Assembly: GCF_009708175.1 (NCBI RefSeq)
Contig: NZ_WMBB01000004.1
Location: forward strand, 124,001-188,000
Origin: Nocardia aurantiaca
Lineage (GTDB): Bacteria; Actinomycetota; Actinomycetes; Mycobacteriales; Mycobacteriaceae
DNA length: 64,000 nt
Direction of reading: 5' to 3'
Every line of letters begins with the position of its first letter. Within the stretch, counting starts at the first letter, position 1. Positions 8,758-18,111 of the stretch are shown here, piece after piece. Below the pieces are notes generated by a model. That model ran no database searches and was not told the DNA's origin. It saw nothing but the letters and a program-made list of their open reading frames with translations. Both the position numbers and the translations under genes were made by a program.

Positions 8758-8919
8758 CTCCGTTTCCTCACCTCCGGCCGCCCGAACGGGTGTGCCGAGA
8801 TCCCGGAAAGGGTCGCGACCGCGGGTAACGGCCGGGCGTCGATGCGATGATGGCCGCGCGAATATTGGCTGCGAGCTCTGAGCGGCGGCCGCGTGTTCAG
8901 CGCCCTGGGTGCGCGCCGC

Positions 8920-10113
8920 TCACCGCGTCAGCCGGATGGGCAGCGACTTGAGGCCATTGTTCAGATTCGAGCGTATGCGCCGGGCGTCGCCGATCTGCTC
9001 CAGCTTCGAGAAGCGGGCCAGCAGTTCCTCGAAGAACACCCGACCCTCCAGCCGCGCCAGATGCACGCCCAGGCAGAAGTGCTGGGCCAGACCGAAGGAC
9101 AAATGCGGGTTGGGATTTCGGCGAATGTCGAAGCGCTGGGCGTCGGCGAAGACGTCCTCGTCGCGATTGGCCGAGGTATACCACATGGCCACCTTGTCCC
9201 CCGCCCTGATGGGGACGCCGCGGATCTCGGTGTCGGCGGTGGCGGTGCGGCGGAAGTAGTGCAGCGGGTTGGCGACACGCAAAATCTCCTCCACCGCACC
9301 GGAAATCAGCGCCGGATTCGCGCGCAAGGCGGCCAGCTGCTCCGGATGCCGCAGCAGCAGTTGCAGACCCGAGGACAGCATGGTCTTGGTGGTGTCGTTG
9401 CCGGCCGTCACCAGCTGGGTGAAGAAGCTGCCGAACTCCAGATCCGACATGGGCTTTCCGCCAAAGGACCCGCCCAGGATGAGCGAGGTGAGATCCGCCT
9501 TCGGCTCCTCGGTGCGGCGTGCCATACAGAACTGGATGGCGTAGATGGCCATGTTGGTGAGCTCGGCCGTCACGTCGAAGTCCCCGACCAGGTCCGGATC
9601 CTGCTGGCTGGTGGACTGTTCGGCCCAGCGTCGAATGCTCGTCCAGTCCGCCGCCGGAATCCCGAACAGCCCGCCCACCACCTGACTGGGCAGCACGCCC
9701 GCCACGTCGTGCACGAATTCCACCTCGCCGTCGACGCTTTCGAGCAGGGCGCGGGTCAGCTCCCGGACCCGGTCCTCCAGCTCTTCGATCACCCGCGCCT
9801 TGAAATGCTCGGCCAGCGGCTTGCGGTATGCGGTGTGCCGCGGCGGATCCATCATGAGCAGCATGTTGCGGGTCTGTTTCAGGCGCTCGGGCGGTTGGTT
9901 CTCCAGGATCACGCCCCCGCGTTCGGCGGAGAACAGCGCAGGATTGCGGGCCACGTGCGCCACATCCGCGTGTTTCAGAACCGCCCAGTAGCCGGGCTCG
10001 CCCGGCATCTCCTGCCAGTGCACCGGATCCGTTCGGCGCAGGTTGGCGAAGATCTCGTGGATCGGCCCGGACACATAGAGTTCCGGATCGTAGATGTCCA
10101 TGATAATGCCCAT
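8920..10113 (-). CDS. Cytochrome P450
   Basis: This is a soluble bacterial cytochrome P450 of 397 residues that would oxidise a hydrophobic substrate with electrons from a ferredoxin system. It contains the I-helix oxygen-activation motif VTAGNDTTKT, the ExxR motif EEILRVANPLHYFRR, and the haem loop FGLAQHFCLGVHLAR with the cysteine ligand. The haem loop differs from the common FGxGxHxCLG pattern at its fourth position (A instead of G). The start ATG 10113 has AGAGGTGG upstream; an in-frame ATG lies at 10101. No ferredoxin or reductase gene is adjacent. The overall style resembles steroid/lipid-oxidising actinobacterial P450s, but the substrate cannot be told from sequence. Confidence 0.92.
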   Translation of the reverse strand: MGIIMDIYDPELYVSGPIHEIFANLRRTDPVHWQEMPGEPGYWAVLKHADVAHVARNPALFSAERGGVILENQPPERLKQTRNMLLMMDPPRHTAYRKPLAEHFKARVIEELEDRVRELTRALLESVDGEVEFVHDVAGVLPSQVVGGLFGIPAADWTSIRRWAEQSTSQQDPDLVGDFDVTAELTNMAIYAIQFCMARRTEEPKADLTSLILGGSFGGKPMSDLEFGSFFTQLVTAGNDTTKTMLSSGLQLLLRHPEQLAALRANPALISGAVEEILRVANPLHYFRRTATADTEIRGVPIRAGDKVAMWYTSANRDEDVFADAQRFDIRRNPNPHLSFGLAQHFCLGVHLARLEGRVFFEELLARFSKLEQIGDARRIRSNLNNGLKSLPIRLTR

Positions 10114-10267
10114 GGCCCACCTCTGTATTCGCTTGCGGGTATGCGTCTTTCACCTCGGACGCTAACTGCGCGCGCGGGCGGGCGGCGCTGTTCGGGGCGG
10201 CGATCCCAGTCAGTGGACGCGAGAGAAGGGCACCCGACGCCTGGTACCCGGACGCCGATGAACGAAC

Positions 10268-10936
10268 ATGGAGGCCATGCCCGTTGCCGCGATCGTGTTC
10301 GACATGGACGGCGTACTCATCGACACCGAGCCCATCTGGGAGGAGGTACGACGCGAGTACATCGCGGAGATGCGGGGGCGATGGCTGCCCGACACCCAGG
10401 ACCGGTTCATGGGAATGAGCACGGCCGAGTGGTCGCGATACCTGAGCGAGGACCTGCTCGACGGCCGCCGCACGCCCGACGAGGTAGCCGAGGACGTCAT
10501 CTCCCGCATGGCCGCCCGCTACACCGAGCATCTGCCGCTCATGCCGGAGGCGGCCGACACCGTGCGGCGCCTGGCGGAGACGTGCGCCCTCGGCCTGGCC
10601 AGCTCGTCTCCGCGGCGGCTCATCGACGTGGTACTCGATCACATGGGCGTCACCGATCTGTTCGCCGCAACCGTGTCCACCGAGGAGGTCGCGCGCGGCA
10701 AGCCCGCGCCCGACGGCTATCTCGAGGCCGCCGCGCGGCTCGGCGTCGACCCGGAACTGTGCGTGGCGATCGAGGATTCCAGCAATGGCCTGCGTGCCGC
10801 CCACGCGGCGGGCATGACGGTCATCGCCGTCCCGCATCCCCGATACCCGCCCGCCGTGGACGCCATCGCGCTGGCGGCGTACGTTGCCGACAGCCTGAAG
10901 GACGTCACATCGGAGCTGGTGGCGGAATTCCCCTGA
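10268..10936 (+). CDS. HAD-superfamily hydrolase, beta-phosphoglucomutase-like
   Basis: This is a HAD phosphatase/phosphomutase of 222 residues. Motif I is IVFDMDGVLIDTEP (nucleophile Asp and acid/base Asp); motif II is LASSSPRRL; motif III Lys lies in ARGKPAPDGYLEAA; motif IV is CVAIEDSSNGLRAAHAAGM. The helical cap between motif I and II places it with beta-phosphoglucomutase and related small sugar-phosphate phosphatases. Two ATGs are possible, 10268 and 10277; GGAGG at 10270-10274 lies too close to the second, so the first is used here. The substrate is unknown. Confidence 0.88.
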   Translation: MEAMPVAAIVFDMDGVLIDTEPIWEEVRREYIAEMRGRWLPDTQDRFMGMSTAEWSRYLSEDLLDGRRTPDEVAEDVISRMAARYTEHLPLMPEAADTVRRLAETCALGLASSSPRRLIDVVLDHMGVTDLFAATVSTEEVARGKPAPDGYLEAAARLGVDPELCVAIEDSSNGLRAAHAAGMTVIAVPHPRYPPAVDAIALAAYVADSLKDVTSELVAEFP

Positions 10937-11005
10937 CCACCTCGACGTTCCGAACAATCGGCAACCAGGTGGTTGTCCCGGGTGACTCAATGGGAGGATC
11001 TTGCT

Positions 11006-11467
11006 ATGTCCGAACAGACCGCCGCACCGCAGCCCGCCACCGACCCGGCCACCGAGCCGGTCAAGCTGTGGGCCGAACGCACCGGGACCCGCGCCTACAC
11101 CGGCCGCAACAATCGGGGTGGCGAAGTGTTCATCGCGTCCGCGGGTGTGCCGGGCGCGTTCACCCCGGGTGAGCTGCTGAAGATCGCGCTCGCGGGCTGC
11201 ACCGGCCTGAGCGCCGACTTCACTCTCGCGCGCCGCCTGGGCGACACCTTCGACGCCACCGTGCACGTCTCCGGCGACGCCGACCGTGAGAACGAGCTGT
11301 ACCCGGAGCTCACCGAGGAAGTCGAACTGGACCTGAGCGAACTCGACGAGGAGTCCCGGCGGCGGCTGCTGGTGGCCGCGCAGCGCGCCATCGACAAGGT
11401 GTGCACGGTCGGCCGCACCCTCGAGGCGGGCACCACCGTCAACCTGACCTTCCGCATCGACGAATGA
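11006..11467 (+). CDS. OsmC family protein
   Basis: This is a 153-residue OsmC/Ohr-superfamily protein, a family of thiol-dependent peroxide-detoxifying enzymes and stress proteins. It shows GAFTPGELLKIALAGCTGLS, with the conserved Cys of that fold, and the C-terminal VCTVGRTLEAG, where the second Cys sits. ATG 11006 is chosen because GGGAGG lies ten bases upstream, although the frame is open earlier. The stop overlaps the acylphosphatase ATG (ATGA), so both are in one operon, matching the OsmC-acyP neighbourhood of mycobacteria. Confidence 0.85.
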   Translation: MSEQTAAPQPATDPATEPVKLWAERTGTRAYTGRNNRGGEVFIASAGVPGAFTPGELLKIALAGCTGLSADFTLARRLGDTFDATVHVSGDADRENELYPELTEEVELDLSELDEESRRRLLVAAQRAIDKVCTVGRTLEAGTTVNLTFRIDE

Positions 11468-11745
11468 CTTCGGATCCGGTCCGGCTCAGCGCCTGGGTGC
11501 ACGGCTATGTCCAGGGCGTCGGTTTCCGCTGGTGGACCCGCTCGCGCGCGCTGGAACTGAACCTGGCCGGTTATGCCCGCAATCACCGCGACGGCCGCGT
11601 GCACGTCGTCGCCGAAGGACCGCGCGATCGCTGCGAAACCTTGCTCGACCTGCTACGTTCCGGTACTACACCGGGCCGGGTAAACCTGGTGGTGGAAGAC
11701 TGGAGTACCGCCGCGGGCGGCATGACAGGATTCGAAGAACGCTAG
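11464..11745 (+). CDS. acyP: Acylphosphatase
   Basis: This is a small cytosolic enzyme of 93 residues that hydrolyses the carboxyl-phosphate bond of acyl phosphates. It has the signature WVHGYVQGVGFRWW with the phosphate-binding Arg, and the catalytic Asn in GYARNHRDGRVHVVAEG. The length is typical. It overlaps the OsmC gene by four bases and is followed 28 bp later by the proline-rich membrane protein gene. Confidence 0.93.
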   Translation: MTSDPVRLSAWVHGYVQGVGFRWWTRSRALELNLAGYARNHRDGRVHVVAEGPRDRCETLLDLLRSGTTPGRVNLVVEDWSTAAGGMTGFEER

Positions 11746-11772
11746 CGAGCGGCGAGCCCACGGAGTCGACCA

Positions 11773-13026
11773 ATGCCCACTGACCGTCCCGGTGGCCCGG
11801 ACAAACCGGACCACCCCACCCCCGACCCCGCGCGTCCCGCCGAATCCCATACCACCCCGAACGATCCCGTCCACCCGGGCCATGAGCACTACCCGCTGAC
11901 CCCGGATCCGGACGCCGGACCCGCCCCGCTCACCGGCGGCCGCAACGAACCCACCGTCCAGTTCGAGGCCGAGTCGACACCGGGTCCGTCCAGCGGATCC
12001 CCCACTACCGACCAGGGCGGCAGCGGACCCACGATCCGATTCGGCGGGGGCGGAGCTGAGCCGACTCGCGCGCTCCCCCCTGAATCCGGGTTCGGTGCGA
12101 GCACGCCCGAGCCGGAGACGGGCGGCGCGGCGGCCTCCGGCGAATCCCAAAGCGCCGTAAGCGGTTCCGGGGGACCTGCCGCGGGTCAGCCGGGCGGGCA
12201 TCAGCCGACGCTGCCGCTGCCCGCGGATTTCGGGGCCGAGGAGCATCACGGGCCACATCACGTGGCGGGGGAATTCCATGGCGGATCCGGGGCTTTCGGG
12301 CGGCCGGGAGACGGCGCTCCGACTGCCGGGTCGGGCGAGACGCCCGGTCCCCTGCTGGGCGGAGCCGGTTTCGTACTGCCGGGACCGTCCTTGGAGCCCG
12401 GGGAACCGGCGCTGCCCACGCCGCTGGAGGAGCCCGCCCCGCCGCGACGCGGGAGCATCACCACCCAGGAGGCGGGAGTCACGCAGCCGCGACCACCCAC
12501 GGTGGCGGAGGCGCGGGCTCGGGAGAAGGCGCGGCGTCGAGCCGAGGAACAGGAGCGGGCCGAGGCGGAGGCCGCGGAAGCCAAGCAGCGCAAGAAGAAG
12601 CGAATATTGATCGGCGGAGCGGCCGTGGTGGGAATAGCGGCGCTGGTCGGCGGCGGATACCTGGTGGCTTCGGCGTGGAACGGGCCCGAGGTGACGGCCT
12701 ACTGCACGGTGGTGGCCAACAAGGGTGAGACGGTCCCCACCGGACCGGGCCAGACCGTGACCGCCACGCAGGACAATCAGGAGATCGTCGTTCCGGACAA
12801 CTACTGTTCGGATGCGCAGGATCATGGGGACGGCGGGGTGCACCCCGGATTCTTCTTTCTGGCGGGGCACTCCTACCGGTACTACTACGGCGGCACCGGC
12901 ACCATCGGTCACGCGCCGAGCGGCGGCACCACGGTGGCGCCGAAGGGCTCGACGGTGAAGACAAAGAGCGGCAGCACGATTCAGCGCGGCGGACTCGGTG
13001 CGAAGATCAAGGGTGGAGGTTCTTAG
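11773..13026 (+). CDS. Proline/glycine-rich membrane protein with a DUF1190-like C-terminal tail
   Basis: This is a 417-residue protein in three parts. Residues 1 to about 235 are low-complexity and Pro/Gly/Glu/Thr-rich, probably disordered and cytosolic. A charged Ala/Glu/Arg/Lys stretch (about 238-278, possible coiled coil) ends in KQRKKKR. One membrane helix (ILIGGAAVVGIAALVGGGYL) follows, then an outside domain of about 115 residues with two Cys and a Gly/Tyr-rich end (SYRYYYGGTG, STIQRGGLGAKIKGGGS). The tail resembles the ends of YgiB/YjfM (DUF1190) proteins, whose E. coli genes sit beside the same kind of partners found here; that likeness is my judgement. The gene overlaps the next one by a single base, so the link is real. 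The role is unknown. Confidence 0.75.
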   Translation: MPTDRPGGPDKPDHPTPDPARPAESHTTPNDPVHPGHEHYPLTPDPDAGPAPLTGGRNEPTVQFEAESTPGPSSGSPTTDQGGSGPTIRFGGGGAEPTRALPPESGFGASTPEPETGGAAASGESQSAVSGSGGPAAGQPGGHQPTLPLPADFGAEEHHGPHHVAGEFHGGSGAFGRPGDGAPTAGSGETPGPLLGGAGFVLPGPSLEPGEPALPTPLEEPAPPRRGSITTQEAGVTQPRPPTVAEARAREKARRRAEEQERAEAEAAEAKQRKKKRILIGGAAVVGIAALVGGGYLVASAWNGPEVTAYCTVVANKGETVPTGPGQTVTATQDNQEIVVPDNYCSDAQDHGDGGVHPGFFFLAGHSYRYYYGGTGTIGHAPSGGTTVAPKGSTVKTKSGSTIQRGGLGAKIKGGGS

Positions 13027-14189
13027 TGCGGCGAGTTCGCAGCACTCCGCGGCCGGGTTGGCAGCGGATCATCGAGAGTCAGGGTCTGGTCTACGGCTCT
13101 CCGGGGCAGTACCCGAACGGTCACCCCCGCCCCTACTGGGACGAATCGGTGCACTACGAGTTCGACATGGACGAGATCCTCGCCATGGAAGCGCAGGTCG
13201 AGGTGCTGCACTCCATGTGCCTGCACGCCGTCGAACAGGTGGTGCTGACCGAGCGCTTCGCCGATTTCGGTCTGCCGCAATGGAGTTGGGAGCCCATCAC
13301 CAAGTCCTGGCACCGCTCCGACCCGCACGTCTACGGGCGCTTCGACATGCGCTACGACGGCCGCGGCCCCGCGAAACTGCTGGAGTACAACGCCGATACG
13401 CCCACCTCCCTGCTGGAGGCGGCAATCGTGCAGTGGCACTGGCTCACCGACACCCACCCCGACGATGACCAGTGGAACTCCCTGCACGAGAAGCTGGTCG
13501 AGCGCTGGGGTGAGGTGCGCGAGACGCTGCCGGGCTCGCAGCTGCACTTCAGCTGGTCGGGCGCGGACTCCTCCGGCGAGGACAATGTCACCACCGCCTA
13601 CATGCAGGAGACCGCCGCCGAAGCCGGCTTCGACACCGTCGCCCTCCCCATCGAGGACGTCGGATTCGATACGGAGCTGGGCCGTTTCGTGGATCTGGCC
13701 GAGGCCCCCATCGAGGCCATCTTCAAGCTCTACCCGTGGGAATGGGCCCTCGACGACGACTTCGGCCGGCGCGTGGTGGAGTCCCTGCCGGAAACCATGT
13801 GGGTCGAACCGCTCTGGAAGACCCTGTTGTCCAACAAGGCGATCCTGGCGGTGCTGTGGGAGATGTACCCCGGCCACCCCAACCTGCTGCCCACCTACCT
13901 CGACGACCCGCACGAGCTGACCGAGTACATCCGCAAACCCAAACTGGGTCGCGAAGGCGCGAATATGACGATCGTCGGCGCGGGCATGGAAACCGCCACC
14001 GGCGGCGTCTACGGCGCCGAGGGGTATGTCTACCAAATGCTGGACCCGCTGCCCGAATTCGACGGCATGCGACCGGTGCTGGGTGCTTGGATCGTGGGCG
14101 ACACCTCCGCGGGACTGGGCATCCGGGAGACCGTCGGCCTCATCACCGACGACAGCTCCACCTTCGTCCCGCACCGAATTCCGCAGTAG
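13026..14189 (+). CDS. Glutathionylspermidine synthase-like ATP-grasp ligase
   Basis: This is a 387-residue ATP-grasp amide ligase of the glutathionylspermidine synthase C-terminal family (E. coli YgiC/YjfC type). Family-like segments include ESQGLVYGSP, PAKLLEYNADTPTSLLEA (substrate/ATP region), FKLYPWEWAL, MWVEPLWKTLLSNKAILAVLW, KPKLGREGANM (ATP-binding loop) and a C-terminal VLGAWIVGDTSAGLGIRE. It lacks the amidase half of true GspS, so it should ligate an amine to a peptide or similar acid; the substrate is unknown, since actinobacteria generally use mycothiol rather than glutathione. The GTG start overlaps the preceding stop. DUF350 follows with a 27-bp gap. Confidence 0.85.
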   Translation: MRRVRSTPRPGWQRIIESQGLVYGSPGQYPNGHPRPYWDESVHYEFDMDEILAMEAQVEVLHSMCLHAVEQVVLTERFADFGLPQWSWEPITKSWHRSDPHVYGRFDMRYDGRGPAKLLEYNADTPTSLLEAAIVQWHWLTDTHPDDDQWNSLHEKLVERWGEVRETLPGSQLHFSWSGADSSGEDNVTTAYMQETAAEAGFDTVALPIEDVGFDTELGRFVDLAEAPIEAIFKLYPWEWALDDDFGRRVVESLPETMWVEPLWKTLLSNKAILAVLWEMYPGHPNLLPTYLDDPHELTEYIRKPKLGREGANMTIVGAGMETATGGVYGAEGYVYQMLDPLPEFDGMRPVLGAWIVGDTSAGLGIRETVGLITDDSSTFVPHRIPQ

Positions 14190-14216
14190 ACGCGCCCCCG
14201 ACCTGGAGGATCACCG

Positions 14217-14669
14217 ATGACCACCGCACTCGCGCTCGAAGCCGGGTACTGGCACTCACTCGGCCGCGGCGTAGGCGCGATCCTGCTCTACGCCCTGCTC
14301 GGTCTGGCGCTCATGCTCATCGGCTTCCAGGCCGTCGACTGGACCACCCCGGGCAGTCTGCGCGCCATGGTGGCCCGCGGACTGCCCAATGCCATCATCG
14401 TCAGCGCCGCGGCCATGATCAGCATGGCGTTCATCGTGGTGCTGGCGATCTACGCCCAGGCGGGCAAGCTCTCCGAGGGGCTGATCGCGGCCACTGTCTA
14501 CGGACTGGTCGGCATTGTGGCCCAGGTGATCTCGGTGCGCGTCCTGGAGTACGTGCTCGGCATCGACATCGGCGCGGTGCTGAAGAATCCCCAGTTCAGC
14601 GCCGAAGCCGTGGTCGTCTCCGCCGCGCACGTCGCCATCGGTCTGGTGGTCGCGATCGCCATCCTTTAG
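14217..14669 (+). CDS. DUF350 membrane protein
   Basis: This is a 150-residue protein with four hydrophobic helices and a conserved-looking polar middle (GLPNAIIVSAAAMISMAF), as in the YjfL/DUF350 family. GGAGG lies at 14204-14208, nine bases before the ATG. It is the third gene of the unit 11773-14669. DUF350 proteins commonly sit beside glutathionylspermidine-synthase-like ligases, and the pair has been linked to envelope stress or polyamine-related functions only by association. The stop codon overlaps the convergent stop of the DHFR-like gene. Confidence 0.85.
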   Translation: MTTALALEAGYWHSLGRGVGAILLYALLGLALMLIGFQAVDWTTPGSLRAMVARGLPNAIIVSAAAMISMAFIVVLAIYAQAGKLSEGLIAATVYGLVGIVAQVISVRVLEYVLGIDIGAVLKNPQFSAEAVVVSAAHVAIGLVVAIAIL

Positions 14670-15247
14670 CGCACGCGGCTGTACTTGATGAAGGCCACGC
14701 CGTCCTCGAAGACGCGGCTGGTCAGGACCCGGAACTTGGCGGGTTCGGGCAGCTGCCCGGCCGTGCCGAAGAGCGGGCGGCCGTGGCCGAGGACCATCGG
14801 GTAGAGCTTCAGAAACACCTGGTCGATCTCCGGCAGCAGCGACTTGGCGAGCTCGCCGCCGCCGCACAGCCAGATGCCGAGGCCCTTCTCGCGCTTGAGC
14901 TCGCGCACCCGCTCGATCGGGTTCTCGGAGATCAGTTCCACGTCGGGGGCGGGGCTCTCCGGCAACGTGGTGGACACCACGAACTGCCGCAGATGGGCGT
15001 ACGGGCTGGACGTGCCGGTGCGGACGCCGAAGTCGTGGGTCTTGCGGCCCATGATCACGGTGTCGAAGTTCTGGCACGGTTTGTCGACGCCCAGCACCTG
15101 ACGAACCTTGGTGGGGAGGGTCTCGGGATACTGCGCGATGATCGCCGGACCGTGGTCTCCCCCGACCGGGAAGAAGTCGACCGAGCCCGCATCGGTGGCG
15201 ATGAATCCATCGATGGTGGCCGCGACGAAGTAAGTCAGTTTGCGCAT
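14666..15247 (-). CDS. Dihydrofolate reductase / RibD C-terminal-like family protein
   Basis: This is a 193-residue protein of the DHFR-like/RibD C-terminal reductase fold. It shows the N-terminal MRKLTYFVAATIDGFIATDA, the NADPH-binding VIMGRKTHDFG and GLGIWLCGGGELAKSL, and the terminal EDGVAFIKYSR. ATG 15247 is chosen for the GGAGG just upstream. The family is large and mostly uncharacterised; it is unlikely to be the essential FolA. It converges on the DUF350 gene, with overlapping stop codons. Confidence 0.85.
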   Translation of the reverse strand: MRKLTYFVAATIDGFIATDAGSVDFFPVGGDHGPAIIAQYPETLPTKVRQVLGVDKPCQNFDTVIMGRKTHDFGVRTGTSSPYAHLRQFVVSTTLPESPAPDVELISENPIERVRELKREKGLGIWLCGGGELAKSLLPEIDQVFLKLYPMVLGHGRPLFGTAGQLPEPAKFRVLTSRVFEDGVAFIKYSRVR

Positions 15248-15363
15248 CTGTTCCTCCACCGGCACAACGCATGCCGCTACTGAAAAAGGTAGCGCCTCGA
15301 AGCACGGGATAGGGAGGCTCGGTCACGCTCGACCGACGTTGGAACGAAGAAAACCTGCTGGTC

Positions 15364-16221
15364 TCAGCCGCGCGGGCGGGGCTGACACCGCGGACAGGAG
15401 AAAGACGAACGATTCATGAACTTCTCCCGGCGCATGATCGCCCCGCAGCGCCGGCACGGCTCGTCCTCACGCCCGTAGGCATTGAGCGACCGCTCGAAGT
15501 ACCCGGACCGGCCGTTGACGTTCACGTAGAGCGCGTCGAAGGAGGTGCCCCCGGCCCGCAGCGCCTCGCTCATGACGTTCCGCGTCTCGGCGAGCAGCGT
15601 GTGCAGCGCGGGTCCGGTCAGCCTGCCGGCCGGGCGCTCACCATGGATCTTGGCCCGCCACAGCGCCTCGTCGGCATAGATATTGCCGATCCCTGACACT
15701 ACGGTCTGGTCCAGCAGCAGCCGCTTGATCTCGGACTGCTTGCCGCGCAACGTCTTCACCACGGCGTCGGCGTCGAACCGCGGATCCAGTGGATCGCGCG
15801 CGATGTGCGCCGCGGACTCCGGCACCCAGGTGCCGTCCACCTCGACCAGATCCGAGAGCATCCAGCCGCCGAAGGTGCGCTGGTCCACGAACCGCAGCTC
15901 GTTCCCGTCGTCGAGGGCGGCCACGATGTGCGCGTGCTTCTCCAGCGGCGCTGCCGCGGGCTGCACCAGCATCTGCCCGGACATGCCGAGATGCACGACG
16001 AGAGAGGTATCGGGCTCGTCGAAGGTCAGCCACAGGAATTTGCCCCGCCGCTGCGCGTCCGCCACGCGCAGACCGGTCAGGCGGGCGGCCAGATCGTCAC
16101 CGCCGGGCTCATGCCGGCGCACCGAACGCGGATGCTTGACCGTCACCCGGTCCAGGACGCGGCCCACCACATGCTCGGCGAGCCCGCGCCGGACGACTTC
16201 GACCTCGGGAAGTTCGGGCAT
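15364..16221 (-). CDS. mutM: Formamidopyrimidine-DNA glycosylase
   Basis: MutM/Fpg is a base-excision repair glycosylase/AP lyase that removes 8-oxoguanine and formamidopyrimidines. Its 285 residues begin [14 protein letters not shown] (catalytic Pro2 and Glu3). The helix-two-turn-helix region includes [12 protein letters not shown], and the C-terminal zinc finger is [15 protein letters not shown] and FSCPRCQ. It directly abuts rnc, whose stop is one base upstream, matching the conserved rnc-fpg order in mycobacteria. Confidence 0.97.
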   Translation of the reverse strand: MPELPEVEVVRRGLAEHVVGRVLDRVTVKHPRSVRRHEPGGDDLAARLTGLRVADAQRRGKFLWLTFDEPDTSLVVHLGMSGQMLVQPAAAPLEKHAHIVAALDDGNELRFVDQRTFGGWMLSDLVEVDGTWVPESAAHIARDPLDPRFDADAVVKTLRGKQSEIKRLLLDQTVVSGIGNIYADEALWRAKIHGERPAGRLTGPALHTLLAETRNVMSEALRAGGTSFDALYVNVNGRSGYFERSLNAYGREDEPCRRCGAIMRREKFMNRSSFSCPRCQPRPRG

Positions 16222-16992
16222 CTAGCTCTTCGAGCCGTCGTCCGAACCCTCGGGCGCGTTCTCGGCGTTCAACGCCCGGTAGGCCGCGCCCGCGGCCTTC
16301 TGCTCCGCTTCCTTCTTGGAGCGGCCCACCCCCTGGCCGTAACCCTGCCCGCCGATCACCGCGGTGGCGGTGAACTCCTTGTCGTGGTCGGGTCCGGTGG
16401 AGGTGATCTCGTAGCTGGGCACGCCGATGCCGCGCTCGGCGGTCAGCTCCTGCAGGCTGGTCTTCCAGTCGAGCCCGGCCCCCATACGAGGACCGCGCTC
16501 GAGCAGTTCGGCGAACAGCCGCAGCACCACGGTGCGTGCCACCTCGATGCCGTGCTGTAGATGCACGGCACCCAGCAGCGACTCCATGCCGTCGGCGAGG
16601 ATGCTCGGCTTGTCCCTGCCTCCGGTGAGCTCCTCGCCCTTACCGAGCAGGAGATGACGGCCGAGACCGCCCGCACCGAGACCACGGGCCACCTCGGCGA
16701 GCGCGTGCATGTTGACCACGCTCGCGCGTAGCTTCGCCAGCTCGCCCTCGGATTTGTCCGGGTGCTCCAGATAGAGGCGCTCGGTAATGCTCAGTCCGAG
16801 TACCGAATCGCCCAGAAACTCCAGGCGCTCGTTGGTCGGCAGGCCACCGTTCTCGTAGGCGTACGACCGGTGCGTGAGCGCGAGGCGCAACAGCTCCGGC
16901 TGCACGTCTACGCCGAGCGCCTCGAGCAGGCTGGCATGGTCGGCTGCGTCACCTACGGCGGGAACATCCGCCGCGTCCTTGCTAGCGGTCAC
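16222..16992 (-). CDS. rnc: Ribonuclease III
   Basis: RNase III is the double-stranded RNA endonuclease for rRNA processing. The 256-residue protein has the signature [14 protein letters not shown] with the catalytic acidic residues, a second acidic cluster at [12 protein letters not shown], and a C-terminal dsRNA-binding domain ([14 protein letters not shown] to [17 protein letters not shown]). The frame is open far upstream; GTG 16992 is chosen because homologues start near this point and because rpmF ends at 17010. It is part of the unit DUF177-rpmF-rnc-mutM. Confidence 0.95.
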   Translation of the reverse strand: MTASKDAADVPAVGDAADHASLLEALGVDVQPELLRLALTHRSYAYENGGLPTNERLEFLGDSVLGLSITERLYLEHPDKSEGELAKLRASVVNMHALAEVARGLGAGGLGRHLLLGKGEELTGGRDKPSILADGMESLLGAVHLQHGIEVARTVVLRLFAELLERGPRMGAGLDWKTSLQELTAERGIGVPSYEITSTGPDHDKEFTATAVIGGQGYGQGVGRSKKEAEQKAAGAAYRALNAENAPEGSDDGSKS

Positions 16993-17009
16993 GGTCGGCT
17001 GAAGGCGAA

Positions 17010-17192
17010 TCAGATCGCGGAGGTGACCTGACGGCCCTTGTAGGTGCCGCAGCTCGGGCACGCGATGTGCGGCAGGGTCTTCTGACCGCAGGCCCGGTTC
17101 GGGCAGGTGATCAGGGTCGGCGCGGTGGCCTTCCACTGGCTGCGACGCGCGTGGGTGTTGGCACGGGACATCCGGCGCTTCGGAACGGCCAC
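17010..17192 (-). CDS. rpmF: 50S ribosomal protein L32
   Basis: This is a 60-residue protein beginning [20 protein letters not shown], typical of L32. It keeps the four-cysteine zinc motif (TCPNRACGQ and [12 protein letters not shown]), i.e. the C+ form. It lies two bases after the DUF177 gene and 17 bases before rnc, the standard yceD-rpmF pairing. Confidence 0.97.
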   Translation of the reverse strand: MAVPKRRMSRANTHARRSQWKATAPTLITCPNRACGQKTLPHIACPSCGTYKGRQVTSAI

Positions 17193-17194
17193 GA

Positions 17195-17884
17195 CTAGCT
17201 CTCCTCTGTCTTCTTACTTGCGGCACCGTTGTGTCCCGCAAGGGTGGAATCGGTTGATGGGTCCGACACGACGCGTTCATCGAACCCAGCCGCATCGGGG
17301 GACTCAGCGTTGAAATTGGCGAGCCCGGCCCAGCGAGGGTCAAGTATCTCATGACCGTGGCCGGAACCCGCAATCGCCATCTTGACGCCGCATTCCGGGC
17401 ACAATCCGGCACAGTCCGGCTCGCACAGCGGCTGCAACGGCAGCTCCAGGCCGACGGCGTCCACGACGACCGGCCCGAGGTCGATCGTGTCGTCGACGAG
17501 ACGGTGGATCTCGTCTTCCTCGGTGGTCTGCTCGGTGGTGCTGTCCGGGTAGGCGAACAGCTCGGTCACCTGTAGCTCGATCTCGTCGGTGAACGGATCG
17601 AGGCAGCGCGAGCACTCGCCCTCGAGCGGAGCGGACACGGTGCCGGTGACGAGCACGCCCTCGGAGACCGACTGCAGCATGAGATCCATCTCGACCTGCG
17701 CACCGGCCGGGATGCCGATCAGATCGAGGCCGATCTTCTCCTCGGTCGTCAGGGTGCGATGCAGCTCGCGCATGGAACCGGGCGCACGTCCGAGACTCCG
17801 TACATCCAGCACGAAGCCCGCGTCGGTCACCTTGGGACGATGACGCGAACCTTTACCGGAATCGGCAGGCATCTCTGAACTCAC
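17195..17884 (-). CDS. DUF177 (YceD) family protein
   Basis: This is a 229-residue YceD-type protein, of the family linked to 23S rRNA accumulation. It has the usual core [12 protein letters not shown] and the Cys-rich [20 protein letters not shown], with an acidic C-terminal extension. The rpmF gene follows immediately. The gap upstream to sepIVA (227 bp) holds no gene. Confidence 0.9.
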   Translation of the reverse strand: MSSEMPADSGKGSRHRPKVTDAGFVLDVRSLGRAPGSMRELHRTLTTEEKIGLDLIGIPAGAQVEMDLMLQSVSEGVLVTGTVSAPLEGECSRCLDPFTDEIELQVTELFAYPDSTTEQTTEEDEIHRLVDDTIDLGPVVVDAVGLELPLQPLCEPDCAGLCPECGVKMAIAGSGHGHEILDPRWAGLANFNAESPDAAGFDERVVSDPSTDSTLAGHNGAASKKTEES

Positions 17885-18111
17885 TCACGCTAGGTGTGGG
17901 ATGGGCAACCACCCAACAATACCGTGACCATTGCCCTCTGTTCCGCGACGGGCGGGTCCGCGGCCCCGAGGTCTCGGCTTCCCTTCTCCGCCGCGGCGCG
18001 GGTCCGGGGAGTCGTTCGCGCCTCGCTCGGAGGCGGAGGTCTATCGAGCCGCGGTCCAGAATCGAGCGCTTCGCGTCCGCGCGCTCGGCCGTGAACCTCC
18101 GGGTGATCCGC

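Noticed and set aside
7156..8850. 564-codon plus-strand frame opposite the phosphodiesterase gene
   Set aside because: Low-complexity composition and no motifs; the minus-strand frame has lipobox and metal-binding motifs.
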